Source: Chitinophaga pinensis (GTDB lineage: Bacteria; Bacteroidota; Bacteroidia; NS11-12g; UBA9320). Taken from it: a stretch of 13,547 nt of DNA. This document shows, piece after piece, positions 5,525 to 13,547 of the stretch. Positions within the stretch are counted from its first letter, which is position 1. Every line of letters starts with the position of its first letter. The stretch lies in NCBI GenBank assembly GCA_945890595.1, contig CAMDCQ010000054.1, positions 1-13,547 on the forward strand, written 5' to 3'. The notes below the pieces were generated by a model. The model was not told the origin of the DNA. It saw only the letters and a list, made by a program, of their open reading frames with translations, and did not search any database. The position numbers were made by a program, and so were the translations under genes.

Positions 5525-8500
5525 TTGACACAATATTCTCACCTACACTGCCACAGTCAATATTCCTTGCTCGACGGAGCATCGCCTATAGATGATATGT
5601 TTGCTAAGGCCAAGGCTGATGGTATGCGAGCCGTTGCTTTAACGGATCATGGAAATATGTTTGGGGCTTTTAAGTTCGTCAACTCTGGTGAGCGTCATGG
5701 CGTAAAGCCCATTGTAGGCTGCGAGTTTTATATGGTGGAAGATAGGTTCAGACGTTCTTTTGTAGGAGACACCAAAGACAAACGATTTCACCAACTCCTA
5801 TTAGCAAAAAACCAAAAAGGATATGAGAATTTGTCTCTGCTTTGTTCGATTGGGTTTATGGAAGGCCTCTATGGTAAGTATCCGCGAATAGATAGAGAAA
5901 TATTAAAGAAACACAGTGAGGGGCTTATTGCCACTTCATGTTGCATAGGCGCAGAAATACCGCAAGCCATTTTGTTTAAGGGCGAGGCAGAAGCGGAAAA
6001 GTTGCTTAAGGAATATATCGAGATCTTTGGGGAGGATTTTTATATCGAGCTTCAACGTCACGGTATCGAAAATATAGATGGCACAGGGATGAGTCAGGAA
6101 GACGTAAACCAAGTACTTATAAGGTTTGCCAAAAAATATGACCTAAAAACCATAGCGACCAATGACTCGCATTATATGGAAGAAGAGGATTCCTTGCCGC
6201 ATGATATTTTGTTGTGCGTAAATACAGGTTCAAAAATGTCAGATCCTAAGGGATATGGCAAAGGGATGCGATTTGCATTCCCCAATAATGAATTTTATTT
6301 TAAAACACAAGAGGAGATGGGAAGGCTTTTTGCAGACATCCCGGAAGCACTAGATAATACCAATATAATTGTAGACAGCATCACTACGCCTAAACTTACA
6401 CGAGACGTATTGTTGCCCAATTTTATTATGCCTCCTGAGTTTAAGACTCAAGACGATTACTTAAAGTATCTCACGTTTGAGGGTGCGAAAAAAAGGTATC
6501 CGCAGATGACTATCGACATTGAAGAGCGTTTGCTTTTTGAGTTGTCTGTTATCAAAGACTCGGGGTATCCGGGCTACTTCTTGATTGTACAAGATTTTAC
6601 CAGCGCCGCTCGGGAAATGGGCGTTTCGGTAGGGCCCGGAAGGGGTTCTGCGGCAGGAAGCGCAGTTGCGTATTGTTTGGGGATTACCAACGTAGATCCC
6701 ATCGCATACGACTTGCTTTTTGAGCGTTTTTTAAATCCGGAAAGGGTATCTCTGCCTGATATTGATATTGATTTTGATGACGAAGGAAGGCAAAAAGTCA
6801 TCGATTATGTAATTGACAAATACGGTCAAAAACAAGTTGCGCAAATAATTACATACGGTAGTATGGCTGCACGCTCATCTATAAAGGATGTTGGTCGTGT
6901 GCTAGATATTCCTCTTTCGGAAGTGAATAAAGTAACAAAGGCTTTCCCAGAGCATTTAAGCGCAAATCTGAATAAAGTATTGGCTCCAGACGGTGTTCAA
7001 AAGAAATTGAAGGACGCTATGAATGCAGATCAAAACAAAGCTGCTGAAGAGTTTAGGGCGATGGCTGAGCAAGATGATGAGATTGGCCAAATGATTCAAA
7101 CAGCCAAAAGACTAGAAGGCTCTGTGCGTAATACGGGCATCCATGCTTGTGGAGTCATTATAACTCCAGACGATATTACCAAATATGTTCCGGTAACCAC
7201 AGCTAAAGATTCTAATCTATTGGTGACGCAATTTGATAACAGCGTGGTCGAAAGTGCAGGCCTACTGAAAATGGATTTTCTTGGTCTTAAAACACTTACC
7301 ATTATCAAAGATGCTATTGCCATTATAAAGGCAAGGCATAAGGTAGATATCGTAGAGGATGATATACCACTTAACGATAAAAAGACACTGGAGCTTTTTT
7401 CTAAAGGGAATACAAACGGGGTATTCCAGTTTGAAAGTCCCGGTATGCAAAAACATCTCAAGGCACTAAAACCAGACAAATTTGAGGATTTGATTGCGAT
7501 GAATGCCTTGTATCGTCCGGGTCCTATGGAGTACATCAAAGATTTCGTAGAGCGTAAACATGGTCGACAAGTTATTAAGTATGACCTAGACGATATGGAA
7601 GAATATCTAGCTGATACTTATGGAATTACGGTGTACCAGGAGCAGGTAATGCTCTTGTCACAAAAGCTAGCTGGATTTACCAAGGGGCAGGCAGATAGTT
7701 TGCGTAAGGCAATGGGTAAAAAGCAAATTGAACTCATGAATAAGATGTTCGATTTATTTATTTCCCAAGGAACCGAGAGGGGACACAACGAAGAGATTCT
7801 TAAAAAAATATGGAAAGACTGGGAGGCGTTTGCTTCTTATGCATTTAATAAAAGTCACAGTACGTGTTATGCTTATTTGGCCTTTCACACGGGCTATCTT
7901 AAAGCACATTACCCTGCAGAGTTTATGGCATCGGTACTTACCCATAATATGAACGACATCAAAAAGGTGAGTTTTTTTATGGATGAATGTAAGTGGATGG
8001 GCATAGAAATTTTAGGACCAAGTGTAAATGAAAGCGAGCAAAAATTCAGTGTAAATAAGGATGGCGCTATACGCTTTGGCCTCGCAGCTATCAAAGGGGT
8101 AGGGGGCACGGCAGCCGAGGAGATTATCAGAGAGCGTCGTCAAAATGGACATTATACCAGCGTGTTTGAAATATGTAAACGAGCAAACCAACGTGTGGTT
8201 AATAAAAAGTCACTAGAGAACTTAGCCATTGCAGGAGCGTTTGATGAGTTCGAAATAAATAGAGCGAGTTACGTTACAGATTTAGGCCAAGGAATGGGAA
8301 TAGAAATGGCTATACGTTTTGGAAATCAAGTGCAAAGTGATACTGCCAATAGTCAGGCATCTTTGTTTGGCGATGCGGGTTCGCTAGAAATCAAAGAACC
8401 AGAATTACCAAAAATAGAGGCGTGGTCCTTAATGGAAAAACTGCAGCGTGAGAAAGAATTGGTGGGGATTTATATCTCTGGACACCCACTTAATAATTAT

Positions 8501-9064
8501 AAATTTGAGATTGACCATTTTACAACGCATTCACTCGTTGCTTTAGAAGAACAAAATCTTGCCTTGTTGGGTGCCGATATAAAACTAGCAGGTATGATAA
8601 CCACAGTACGAGAGGCCGTTTCTAAAAACGGTAAGCCTTATTGTATTTTTACCCTAGAGGATTTTAGTGGGACACGAGAGTTTGCGATGTTTGGGGAACG
8701 ATATACAGAAAATAAAGCCTGGATTTCTTTAAACGCACAAGTGTTTATAGCGGCTAAAGGGGATAAAAGTTATAGAGATCCTGCCATGTTAGATCTTAAC
8801 ATACAGCAAATGACATTTTTAGAGGATACTGTTTCTCACCAATTAAAAAAAGTGACCATAAGCCTAAACGCTGATGAAGTGAACGAAGAGTTGATGGAAA
8901 AAATTTATGACCTGATTGATGAGCGAGGTAAAGTAGGATTGGCTTTTAAAATTCGAAATAAAGACAAGGCTGTTGTCGCTAAATCTTCGCGCTACAAACT
9001 CCAAATGGATGAGATTACGAAGAAGAAAATCCAAGACTTGAATTTAGAATTTAGATTCAACTAG
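5525..9064 (+). CDS. dnaE: DNA polymerase III alpha subunit (replicative polymerase)
   Basis: DnaE is the catalytic subunit of the chromosomal replicase. The frame encodes 1179 residues, close to the usual length for the family. TTG at 5525 is the only usable start (TAA at 5510-5512; the family N-terminus HLHxHxQYSLLDG follows at once), and an A-run precedes it. The PHP domain comes first: HLHCH at 6-10, DHGN at 41-44, GCEFY at 65-69 and NDSHY at 213-217 keep the metal-ligand pattern that the E. coli enzyme has lost, so metal-dependent (possibly proofreading) activity is plausible. The palm has GPGRGS at 370-375, PDIDIDF from 411 (catalytic Asp 412 and 414) and MDFLG with the third Asp at 584; YRPGPMEYI lies at 663-671. 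A helix-hairpin-helix (AAIKGVGG, 854-861) is followed by QASLF at 944-948, a likely beta-clamp-binding motif, and an OB fold from about 1018. It appears monocistronic. Confidence 0.97.
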   Translation: MTQYSHLHCHSQYSLLDGASPIDDMFAKAKADGMRAVALTDHGNMFGAFKFVNSGERHGVKPIVGCEFYMVEDRFRRSFVGDTKDKRFHQLLLAKNQKGYENLSLLCSIGFMEGLYGKYPRIDREILKKHSEGLIATSCCIGAEIPQAILFKGEAEAEKLLKEYIEIFGEDFYIELQRHGIENIDGTGMSQEDVNQVLIRFAKKYDLKTIATNDSHYMEEEDSLPHDILLCVNTGSKMSDPKGYGKGMRFAFPNNEFYFKTQEEMGRLFADIPEALDNTNIIVDSITTPKLTRDVLLPNFIMPPEFKTQDDYLKYLTFEGAKKRYPQMTIDIEERLLFELSVIKDSGYPGYFLIVQDFTSAAREMGVSVGPGRGSAAGSAVAYCLGITNVDPIAYDLLFERFLNPERVSLPDIDIDFDDEGRQKVIDYVIDKYGQKQVAQIITYGSMAARSSIKDVGRVLDIPLSEVNKVTKAFPEHLSANLNKVLAPDGVQKKLKDAMNADQNKAAEEFRAMAEQDDEIGQMIQTAKRLEGSVRNTGIHACGVIITPDDITKYVPVTTAKDSNLLVTQFDNSVVESAGLLKMDFLGLKTLTIIKDAIAIIKARHKVDIVEDDIPLNDKKTLELFSKGNTNGVFQFESPGMQKHLKALKPDKFEDLIAMNALYRPGPMEYIKDFVERKHGRQVIKYDLDDMEEYLADTYGITVYQEQVMLLSQKLAGFTKGQADSLRKAMGKKQIELMNKMFDLFISQGTERGHNEEILKKIWKDWEAFASYAFNKSHSTCYAYLAFHTGYLKAHYPAEFMASVLTHNMNDIKKVSFFMDECKWMGIEILGPSVNESEQKFSVNKDGAIRFGLAAIKGVGGTAAEEIIRERRQNGHYTSVFEICKRANQRVVNKKSLENLAIAGAFDEFEINRASYVTDLGQGMGIEMAIRFGNQVQSDTANSQASLFGDAGSLEIKEPELPKIEAWSLMEKLQREKELVGIYISGHPLNNYKFEIDHFTTHSLVALEEQNLALLGADIKLAGMITTVREAVSKNGKPYCIFTLEDFSGTREFAMFGERYTENKAWISLNAQVFIAAKGDKSYRDPAMLDLNIQQMTFLEDTVSHQLKKVTISLNADEVNEELMEKIYDLIDERGKVGLAFKIRNKDKAVVAKSSRYKLQMDEITKKKIQDLNLEFRFN

Positions 9065-9109
9065 GCAAAAAATTTCCACCTTACTAGAAGCAAAGGATTA
9101 CCTACTAAG

Positions 9110-9127
9110 CAGATTATTTTTAATCTG
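9110..9127. other. Hairpin downstream of dnaE
   Basis: CAGATTA pairs exactly with TAATCTG across a TTTT loop, 46 bases after the dnaE stop. No U-tract follows (TTAGATAAG), so it is a doubtful intrinsic terminator, though its place fits the end of the dnaE message. The rest of the 233-base gap holds no convincing gene. Confidence 0.3.
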
Positions 9128-9236
9128 TTAGATAAGATTAAGTATGCCTCTATTCGTCATAAAGACCTTAAAGTTGGGGATTAGGACCCTCTAACCACCG
9201 AATAATTAATTAATTATAAACAGTATTTGACATTTT

Positions 9237-9268
9237 TTTGTCATATTAAAAATTATTCAGTACTTTTA
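9237..9268 (+). promoter_or_regulatory. Probable promoter of the universal stress protein gene
   Basis: TTTG (9237-9240) is followed after 20 bases by TACTTTTA (9261-9268), which matches TAnnTTTG at all but the last position. The arrangement agrees with the Bacteroidota -33/-7 promoter architecture, and predicted initiation near 9275 would leave a leader of about 23 bases before the ATG at 9298. A small palindrome TGACA-TTTTTT-TGTCA (9228-9243) overlaps the -33 region and could be an operator, or nothing. Confidence 0.5.
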
Positions 9269-9297
9269 TGCCAATTAAAATTCAATGTAAATAACAA

Positions 9298-10116
9298 ATG
9301 ATCATGGAAAATACATTTGATAAGGTTCTTCTAGCTATTGACAAAACAGCAGCATCCACGAATGCTTTGGTTCAAGCGTGTAACTATGCTTCATTATTCA
9401 AATCCGAATTGACCGTTCTTTTTGTGTCTGGAGATACGTTTGAAACGTTTGAGGACGCTAAAAAACAGATAAAAGACTTTACCTTATCCAAAGGGATTAG
9501 TGTTGAATTATCAGAAAGGAAGGGGAAATTTTATGATGAAGTAGCCAAGTTTGAAAAACAAGGGGATTTTACGCTAATCATCTTGGGTACTAAGGATAAA
9601 AAAGGATTTAAACCATTTTGGAACTCCAATGACATTTTTAATGTGATAAATAGCGCTGTATGTCCCGTGCTCAGTGTAAAGACAAGTTCGGATGAATTTA
9701 AATTAGACCATATTCTACTTCCATTGGCAGATTCCACCAAAACACGCCAAAAAGTGCCCTACTGCGCAGAAATTGCCAAGCGATCTGGTGCAACTATTCA
9801 CTTATTAGGTATTTCTAGTACTAGTGGAAGTGAGACCGAAAAAAAAGTAAATTCATATCTTAGACAAACAGAAAATTTTCTGAGCGAAAGAGGTCTTAAA
9901 TACACCGTAGAAACTAGATTTGGAACTAGGGTATCTCAAGGGATTATGACCTACGCTACTGACGTAAATGCTGGATTAATTTTAATTATGACAGAGACTG
10001 AAAGCGAGGGACTATTTATGGATAGCTATTCTCAAAAGCTGGTTTATAGTAGTGAAATTCCTGTTATGAGCATACACTCTAGGGATACTCGTCTAACTGG
10101 TCAGGCGGGTTATTAA
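9298..10116 (+). CDS. Tandem universal stress protein (UspA family)
   Basis: The protein has 272 residues, cytosolic, with two Usp alpha/beta domains in tandem: about residues 7-128 (FDKVLLAIDKTAASTNALVQA, then LTVLFVS, then FTLIILGTKD and CPVLSV) and about 135-262 (DHILLPLADS, then ATIHLLGIS, then GLILIMTETE and IPVMSIH). Each carries the expected opening strand and the closing 'P-V-x-S' strand. The ATP-binding signature G-x2-G-x9-G-(S/T) is not intact in either half (GTKDKKGF in the first, TETESEGLF in the second), so it may belong to the non-nucleotide-binding type. Family members are induced by stress and growth arrest; the exact role here is unknown. An alternative start is the ATG at 9304. 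The gene is alone behind its own promoter and converges closely (23 bases) on the SDR gene. Confidence 0.88.
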   Translation: MIMENTFDKVLLAIDKTAASTNALVQACNYASLFKSELTVLFVSGDTFETFEDAKKQIKDFTLSKGISVELSERKGKFYDEVAKFEKQGDFTLIILGTKDKKGFKPFWNSNDIFNVINSAVCPVLSVKTSSDEFKLDHILLPLADSTKTRQKVPYCAEIAKRSGATIHLLGISSTSGSETEKKVNSYLRQTENFLSERGLKYTVETRFGTRVSQGIMTYATDVNAGLILIMTETESEGLFMDSYSQKLVYSSEIPVMSIHSRDTRLTGQAGY

Positions 10117-10139
10117 TTAAAATCAGCTCTTTTACTGAA

Positions 10140-10901
10140 CTAAAGACCTTGGTTTCGGAGTATAACTCCTGCAGCAGGTTGTGCTGTTGGCATAATGATA
10201 AGCTCGTTTATATTCACATGCTTAGGACGACTTATGATATAACCTATAGCATCTGCGATGTCCTGCGCCACTAAGTTTTCAAAACCTTCATATACAGAAG
10301 CGGCTTTAACCGTATCGCCTTCTAATCTAACCAATGAAAATTCGGTTTCTACCGCTCCAGGATGTACCGCAGATACGCGAATACCTGATTCAGCTAGTTC
10401 TCTGCGCATCGCCTTATTTAGGGCGTCTACCATGTGTTTAGTGCCACAGTAAACATTGCCGTTCGGATACACTTCTTTTCCCGCTATCGAACCTACATTT
10501 ACAATATGTCCTTTGGTTTGTTTGAGTAAAGGAATAGCAGATTTTGTAACGTAGAGCAGTCCCTTAATATTGGTGTCAATCATTCTATTCCAATCATCGA
10601 TACTCCCGTTTTCTATATTGTCTAAACCTGCAGCCAGCCCTGCATTATTTACAACAACGTCAATATTTTGCCATGCTTCGGGTAACGATGTAAAGAAATC
10701 GGTCACCGCATCCGCATCGCGTACATCAAGGTGCATGAGGTGCGTCGAGATTCCATACTTGTCACTGAGTTCTGCTGCTTGAACCTCCAGTTTATCTAAT
10801 CTACGACCATTTATAATTAAGTTGTAACCTTGTGCAGCAAGCAGTTGAGCAGTTGCTTCGCCTATACCCGATGTGGTTCCTGTAATTAACGCAATAGGCA
10901 T
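10140..10901 (-). CDS. SDR-family NAD(P)-dependent oxidoreductase, YdfG-like
   Basis: This is a classical short-chain dehydrogenase of 253 residues. The Rossmann motif TGTTSGIG lies at 7-14, followed by NGRR at 31-34, which suggests NADP preference; LDV at 58-60; and NNAG at 85-88. The catalytic tetrad is Asn111, Ser138, Tyr151 and Lys155 (YCGTK). PGAVETEFS at 181-189 and RPKHVNINELIIMPTAQ near the C-terminus are the pattern seen in YdfG-type 3-hydroxy acid (L-allo-threonine/serine, malonic semialdehyde) dehydrogenases, so that substrate class is the best guess; it has not been proved here. It is the last gene of the purB operon: its ATG overlaps the stop of the TPR lipoprotein gene by one base (TAATG), which implies translational coupling. 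No clear terminator follows in the 23 bases before the usp stop. Confidence 0.92.
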   Translation of the reverse strand: MPIALITGTTSGIGEATAQLLAAQGYNLIINGRRLDKLEVQAAELSDKYGISTHLMHLDVRDADAVTDFFTSLPEAWQNIDVVVNNAGLAAGLDNIENGSIDDWNRMIDTNIKGLLYVTKSAIPLLKQTKGHIVNVGSIAGKEVYPNGNVYCGTKHMVDALNKAMRRELAESGIRVSAVHPGAVETEFSLVRLEGDTVKAASVYEGFENLVAQDIADAIGYIISRPKHVNINELIIMPTAQPAAGVILRNQGL

Positions 10902-11677
10902 TACTTATTCTTACCTTTTAACATGGTTAAAATATCCTCATCACTCATAGTGAGCATGCCTTTGTTTAAGATTATTTTTACCTCTTCTGCATTGCTAGCA
11001 TTGGGGTATTCTGCCAAAAATTGTTTGTAGTATGCAGAAGCAACCTTACTGTCTTTTAAATATTCCCAACCTATAAATCCAGCACGGTATATCAAATCTG
11101 AACGATTCTCATACTTAGGGAAATCTTTAATCGCTTGGTCAAGTGCAGTTAGTGCTTCTTCAAAACGTCCCACGGCAGTGCACGCTAGGGCTAATCGTTC
11201 GTAGTCTTTTGGAGCGATATTCTTATTTGCTTTTAACTTGTCTTCGTATAATTGGATGACATCTTGCCACTGTGCGGCAGTAGGCAGGTCTTTATCTAAT
11301 ACCTCAGAAATAAGATCGTCTGCCTCGGTAAATTTACCTGCTTTACCATTCAGTATAGCTAGATTGATAGCCGCATTTCTGAAACGTTCCGTACTGTCGT
11401 CTCTAGTGATGTATTGCGTAAGTAGTGATTCTGCTTCTGCGGTATTGTTTTCATAGTAATAATACTGAGCAGCCGCATACAGGTAGTCATTTGCTTGCGC
11501 ATCTTCATACTTTATACCATAAGCCTTGTGAAGCACAGCCAATTCTGCTAAGCCTTCTTTGGTTCCTGTTTTTTCGGAGTCTTCAAATGCTGCTATTTCG
11601 GCTAACATTGATTCTTGGCTTTGGCTACAAGATACAAGTGCAAAGGCAGCTAAAACGTAAATTATTACTTTATTCAT
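10901..11677 (-). CDS. TPR-repeat lipoprotein
   Basis: The protein has 258 residues. Residues 1-16 are a lipoprotein signal peptide with lipobox LVSC and the lipidated Cys at residue 17, so the mature protein should be membrane-anchored facing the periplasm. The remainder is helical with tetratricopeptide-like units: YLYAAAQYYYYENNTAEAES near 66-85, ERLALACTAVGRFEEALTAL near 159-178, and FIGWEYLKDSKVASAYYKQF near 201-220 with Y-x-x-F-L-x-x-Y-P after it. Such proteins usually act as scaffolds in envelope complexes; the partner is unknown. It is third in the operon: an 11-base gap separates it from the CoA-binding gene upstream, and it overlaps the SDR gene downstream by one base. Conserved clustering with purB could hint at a role, but nothing in the sequence ties it to purine synthesis. 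Confidence 0.85.
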   Translation of the reverse strand: MNKVIIYVLAAFALVSCSQSQESMLAEIAAFEDSEKTGTKEGLAELAVLHKAYGIKYEDAQANDYLYAAAQYYYYENNTAEAESLLTQYITRDDSTERFRNAAINLAILNGKAGKFTEADDLISEVLDKDLPTAAQWQDVIQLYEDKLKANKNIAPKDYERLALACTAVGRFEEALTALDQAIKDFPKYENRSDLIYRAGFIGWEYLKDSKVASAYYKQFLAEYPNASNAEEVKIILNKGMLTMSDEDILTMLKGKNK

Positions 11678-11688
11678 TCAGGTAAATG

Positions 11689-12057
11689 TTAATATTGATT
11701 GGTCTGCAAAAGTACTAATGTACAGGCATCTATAGTCTCGATTTTTTGGGAAGTTGCTAAATTTTGTAGGACTGAATTTTCAGTTCCGGGATTAAAAATA
11801 ATACGTTTGGGTTTTAGAGCTACTATCTGCTCGTAAAACCCCTCTTGAAGAGTGGGGTTAATGTATAACGTAATGGTGTCAACTTCTGCATTAGTGGGCC
11901 ATTCATTTAGAATGTCAACTGCCCCAATTTGTCCTTTTTTGATGCCAAACGGAATCACCTCATGACCAAAATCACGCAACATCTCAGTGGCTATGTAAGC
12001 GTATCGATTTGGGTTAGGAGTAGCACCTAGTACAAGCGTTTTTTTACTCTGCGGCAT
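11689..12057 (-). CDS. CoA-binding domain protein (YccU-like Rossmann fold)
   Basis: This is a 122-residue single-domain protein of the CoA_binding_2 type. The N-terminal strand and nucleotide loop VLGATPNPNRYAY (9-21) is followed by helix 1 and the strand HEVIPFG (32-38). The second conserved loop FNPGTEN (88-94) and the Cys in DACTLV (112) match the family pattern. Related domains occur in succinyl-CoA synthetases and in free-standing proteins of unknown role such as YccU. Its cellular function is not established. The ATG lies inside the 3' end of purB in a different frame (14-base overlap), which suggests coupled translation and co-expression with purB. Confidence 0.88.
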   Translation of the reverse strand: MPQSKKTLVLGATPNPNRYAYIATEMLRDFGHEVIPFGIKKGQIGAVDILNEWPTNAEVDTITLYINPTLQEGFYEQIVALKPKRIIFNPGTENSVLQNLATSQKIETIDACTLVLLQTNQY

Positions 12058-13390
12058 ACCCTAAATAGTTAAATGGAGTAATGGCAGCAATCTCCATTTT
12101 CACTTGGTCAGACACGTCAAGTTTGGCTACGAAAGCTTGGATAGAAGCCTCATTTATTCCGTTATTGGTTCGGGTAAGGTCTTTTAGAAGTTCATAGGCA
12201 CCCTCTATTTTCTCTCTTCGCAGGATGGTTTGTATCGCCTCTGCCGTCACCGCCCAGTTTTTGTTTAAGTCGGCGTGTATAGCCTCTTCATTCAAAATCA
12301 ATTTACTCATTCCTTTCTCTAAACTTTTAAGGGCAATTAAGAGGTGAGAAAGAGGTACACCAACATTCCTAAGCACAGTACTGTCTGTCAAGTCACGTTG
12401 TAATCTGCTTATAGGCAGCTTATTACTAAAGTGGTCCAATAGGGCATTAGCTACGCCAAAGTTTCCTTCTGCATTTTCAAAATCAATGGGATTTACTTTG
12501 TGAGGCATCGCACTCGAGCCAATTTCTCCAGCAACAATCTTTTGCTTGAAAAAGTCCATGCTAATGTATTGCCATACGTCTTTCGCAAAATCCATTAAAA
12601 TAACATCCATTCTTCTAAGGCAATCAAAAATAGCAGCGAGTTGATCGTAATGGTCTATTTGCGTTGTTGGATAGCTTCGTACTAAGCCCAAATCAGCTAC
12701 CAAATGATCGCCAAACTCAGGCCAGTTGATGCTAGGAAATGCCAATCTGTGCGCATTAAAAGCACCGGTAGCACCTCCAAACTTGGCACTAATTGGCGTG
12801 TTAATCAAGGTTTCTAATTGTATTCTAAGTCGCTCTGCATAAACGGCAAATTCTTTGCCCATTGTGGTAGGTGTAGCCGCTTGTCCGTGGGTTCTACTTA
12901 ATAATGGGATGGTTTTCCATAGGCTAGCACAGCTATTAAGTTGCTCCAAAATGTTTTTGTAGGCAGGGATAATAACCTCATCCAAGCCCAACTGTAAGCT
13001 AAAAGGTATGGCGGTATTATTAATATCTTGACTGGTAAGTCCAAAGTGAACAAATTCACTGTATTCCTCCAGAACGGTATGTTTAAGTTGTTTTTTAATA
13101 AAATATTCAACCGCTTTTACATCGTGATTGGTGGTTTTTTCAATGTCCTTAATTTCTTGGGCATCGGCTTCACTAAATTCAAGATAAATCTTTTGAAGAA
13201 AAGCGATATCATTTTCGGCAATGGCAGGAAACTGGGGTAAATTCAATTGAGATAGGGCAATGAAATATTCAATTTCTACCCATACGCGGTACTTAAAAAG
13301 TCCATATTCAGAAAAATAAGGAGCCAATTCGTTTACTTTACTTCTGTATCTCCCGTCTATAGGGCTAATGGCTGATAATTGCGATAGCAT
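12044..13390 (-). CDS. purB: Adenylosuccinate lyase
   Basis: PurB cleaves fumarate from SAICAR and from adenylosuccinate, so it acts twice in purine biosynthesis and once in AMP formation from IMP. The 448-residue frame has the length and sequence layout of the E. coli-type enzyme. SPIDGRY lies at 9-15; TTNHDVKAVEYF at 86-97 is a hallmark of that subgroup. The active-site segments of the fumarase/aspartase superfamily are all present: TSQDIN at 119-124, SRTHGQ with the conserved His168, and the flexible signature loop GSSAMPHKVNPIDFE at 291-305 with the catalytic Ser pair at 292-293. LQRDLTDSTVLRN lies at 330-342. It is the first gene of the leftward operon with the CoA-binding, TPR and SDR genes. 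A perfect TAnnTTTG box lies five bases before its ATG. Confidence 0.97.
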   Translation of the reverse strand: MLSQLSAISPIDGRYRSKVNELAPYFSEYGLFKYRVWVEIEYFIALSQLNLPQFPAIAENDIAFLQKIYLEFSEADAQEIKDIEKTTNHDVKAVEYFIKKQLKHTVLEEYSEFVHFGLTSQDINNTAIPFSLQLGLDEVIIPAYKNILEQLNSCASLWKTIPLLSRTHGQAATPTTMGKEFAVYAERLRIQLETLINTPISAKFGGATGAFNAHRLAFPSINWPEFGDHLVADLGLVRSYPTTQIDHYDQLAAIFDCLRRMDVILMDFAKDVWQYISMDFFKQKIVAGEIGSSAMPHKVNPIDFENAEGNFGVANALLDHFSNKLPISRLQRDLTDSTVLRNVGVPLSHLLIALKSLEKGMSKLILNEEAIHADLNKNWAVTAEAIQTILRREKIEGAYELLKDLTRTNNGINEASIQAFVAKLDVSDQVKMEIAAITPFNYLGYAAE

Positions 13391-13395
13391 AGCTG

Positions 13396-13403
13396 CAAAG
13401 GTA
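13396..13403 (-). promoter_or_regulatory. Perfect TAnnTTTG -7 box just before purB
   Basis: On the minus strand TACCTTTG ends five bases before the purB ATG (13388-13390). It matches the Bacteroidota -7 consensus exactly. No TTTG is visible 17-23 bases further upstream. With normal spacing, transcription would begin at about the A of the ATG, so the operon message would be leaderless or nearly so. No Shine-Dalgarno sequence precedes the ATG, which is consistent with this. Confidence 0.5.
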
Positions 13404-13461
13404 GTTTTACCAGCACATAATACTATGCTTGGTGTTTATCTCGTGGAAAACGGGGTACGCA

Positions 13462-13547
13462 TCACATCAATACTTCTAGCTTTCGTTTTAAGTTAGAAAA
13501 AAATGGATGACGATGAATATGTGATTGTCCCGCTAAGTTGGTGCTTG
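13462..13547 (-). CDS. Possible C-terminal end of a gene entering from the right edge
   Basis: A leftward frame is open from the edge to a TGA at 13462-13464, giving 27 residues with a protein-like, basic end (HPFFSNLKRKLEVLM). It would lie 71 bases upstream of purB in the same direction. On the opposite strand, an ATG at 13503 opens a rightward frame (MDDDEYVIVPLSWCL) that also runs off the window, preceded by an A-run as is common in this phylum. Only one is likely real and the window is too short to decide. Confidence 0.25.
   Translation of the reverse strand, partial: STNLAGQSHIHRHPFFSNLKRKLEVLM

Noticed and set aside
6574..8109. Several leftward frames of 63-147 codons inside dnaE
   Set aside because: They lie antisense to conserved polymerase motifs and have no features of their own.
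9135..9200. A 16-codon frame in the gap between dnaE and usp
   Set aside because: It is too short and has no promoter, ribosome-binding site or recognisable peptide.
10117..10139. Bidirectional terminator between usp and the SDR gene
   Set aside because: The 23-base gap contains AT-rich sequence but no inverted repeat able to form a convincing hairpin.

Overview
The window looks like a chromosomal segment of a Bacteroidota bacterium (Flavobacteriia/Saprospiria-like; I cannot place it more finely). The evidence is two secreted proteins carrying type IX secretion (T9SS) C-terminal sorting domains, one type A and one type B; promoter boxes of the Bacteroidota form TAnnTTTG; AT-rich intergenic DNA with little Shine-Dalgarno signal; and several genes whose only reasonable start is TTG or GTG.

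Layout. (1) 1-236 is the start of a leftward membrane-protein gene that runs off the left edge. (2) 237-1720 is a disordered accessory strip. It holds two imperfect inverted-repeat elements (277-454 and 1097-1208), an orphan leftward intrinsic terminator (699-730), a very AT-rich small lipoprotein gene that appears to lack its first codons (741-1016), and the GC-rich 3' portion of a leftward gene (1226-1660) that abuts the apparent 3' tail of a lost rightward gene (about 1661-1718). (3) 1791-5151 holds two convergent genes for T9SS cargo proteins, one type B (rightward) and one type A (leftward). Between them lies a short stretch resembling an IS3-family end. (4) 5152-5524 is a 373-base gap with only weak small-ORF candidates. 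(5) 5525-9064 encodes the replicative DNA polymerase III alpha subunit, DnaE, with an intact-looking PHP domain. (6) 9298-10116 encodes a tandem universal stress protein behind a plausible promoter. (7) 10140-13390 is a compact leftward operon read in the order purB, CoA-binding protein, TPR lipoprotein, SDR oxidoreductase, with overlaps or tiny gaps at each junction and a perfect TAnnTTTG box just before purB. (8) 13391-13547 is the upstream edge, where short open frames on both strands run off the window.

Most of the window is ordinary core genome: replication, purine synthesis, stress response and secreted surface proteins. I found no CRISPR array, tRNA, rRNA, prophage or recognisable defence system, and no convincing new biological system. 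The unusual material is in the first 1.7 kb, which reads as a rearrangement hotspot with gene remnants and repeat elements. A second point of interest is that two genes have a perfect -7 promoter box only 4-5 bases before the start codon, which would imply leaderless or near-leaderless messages.
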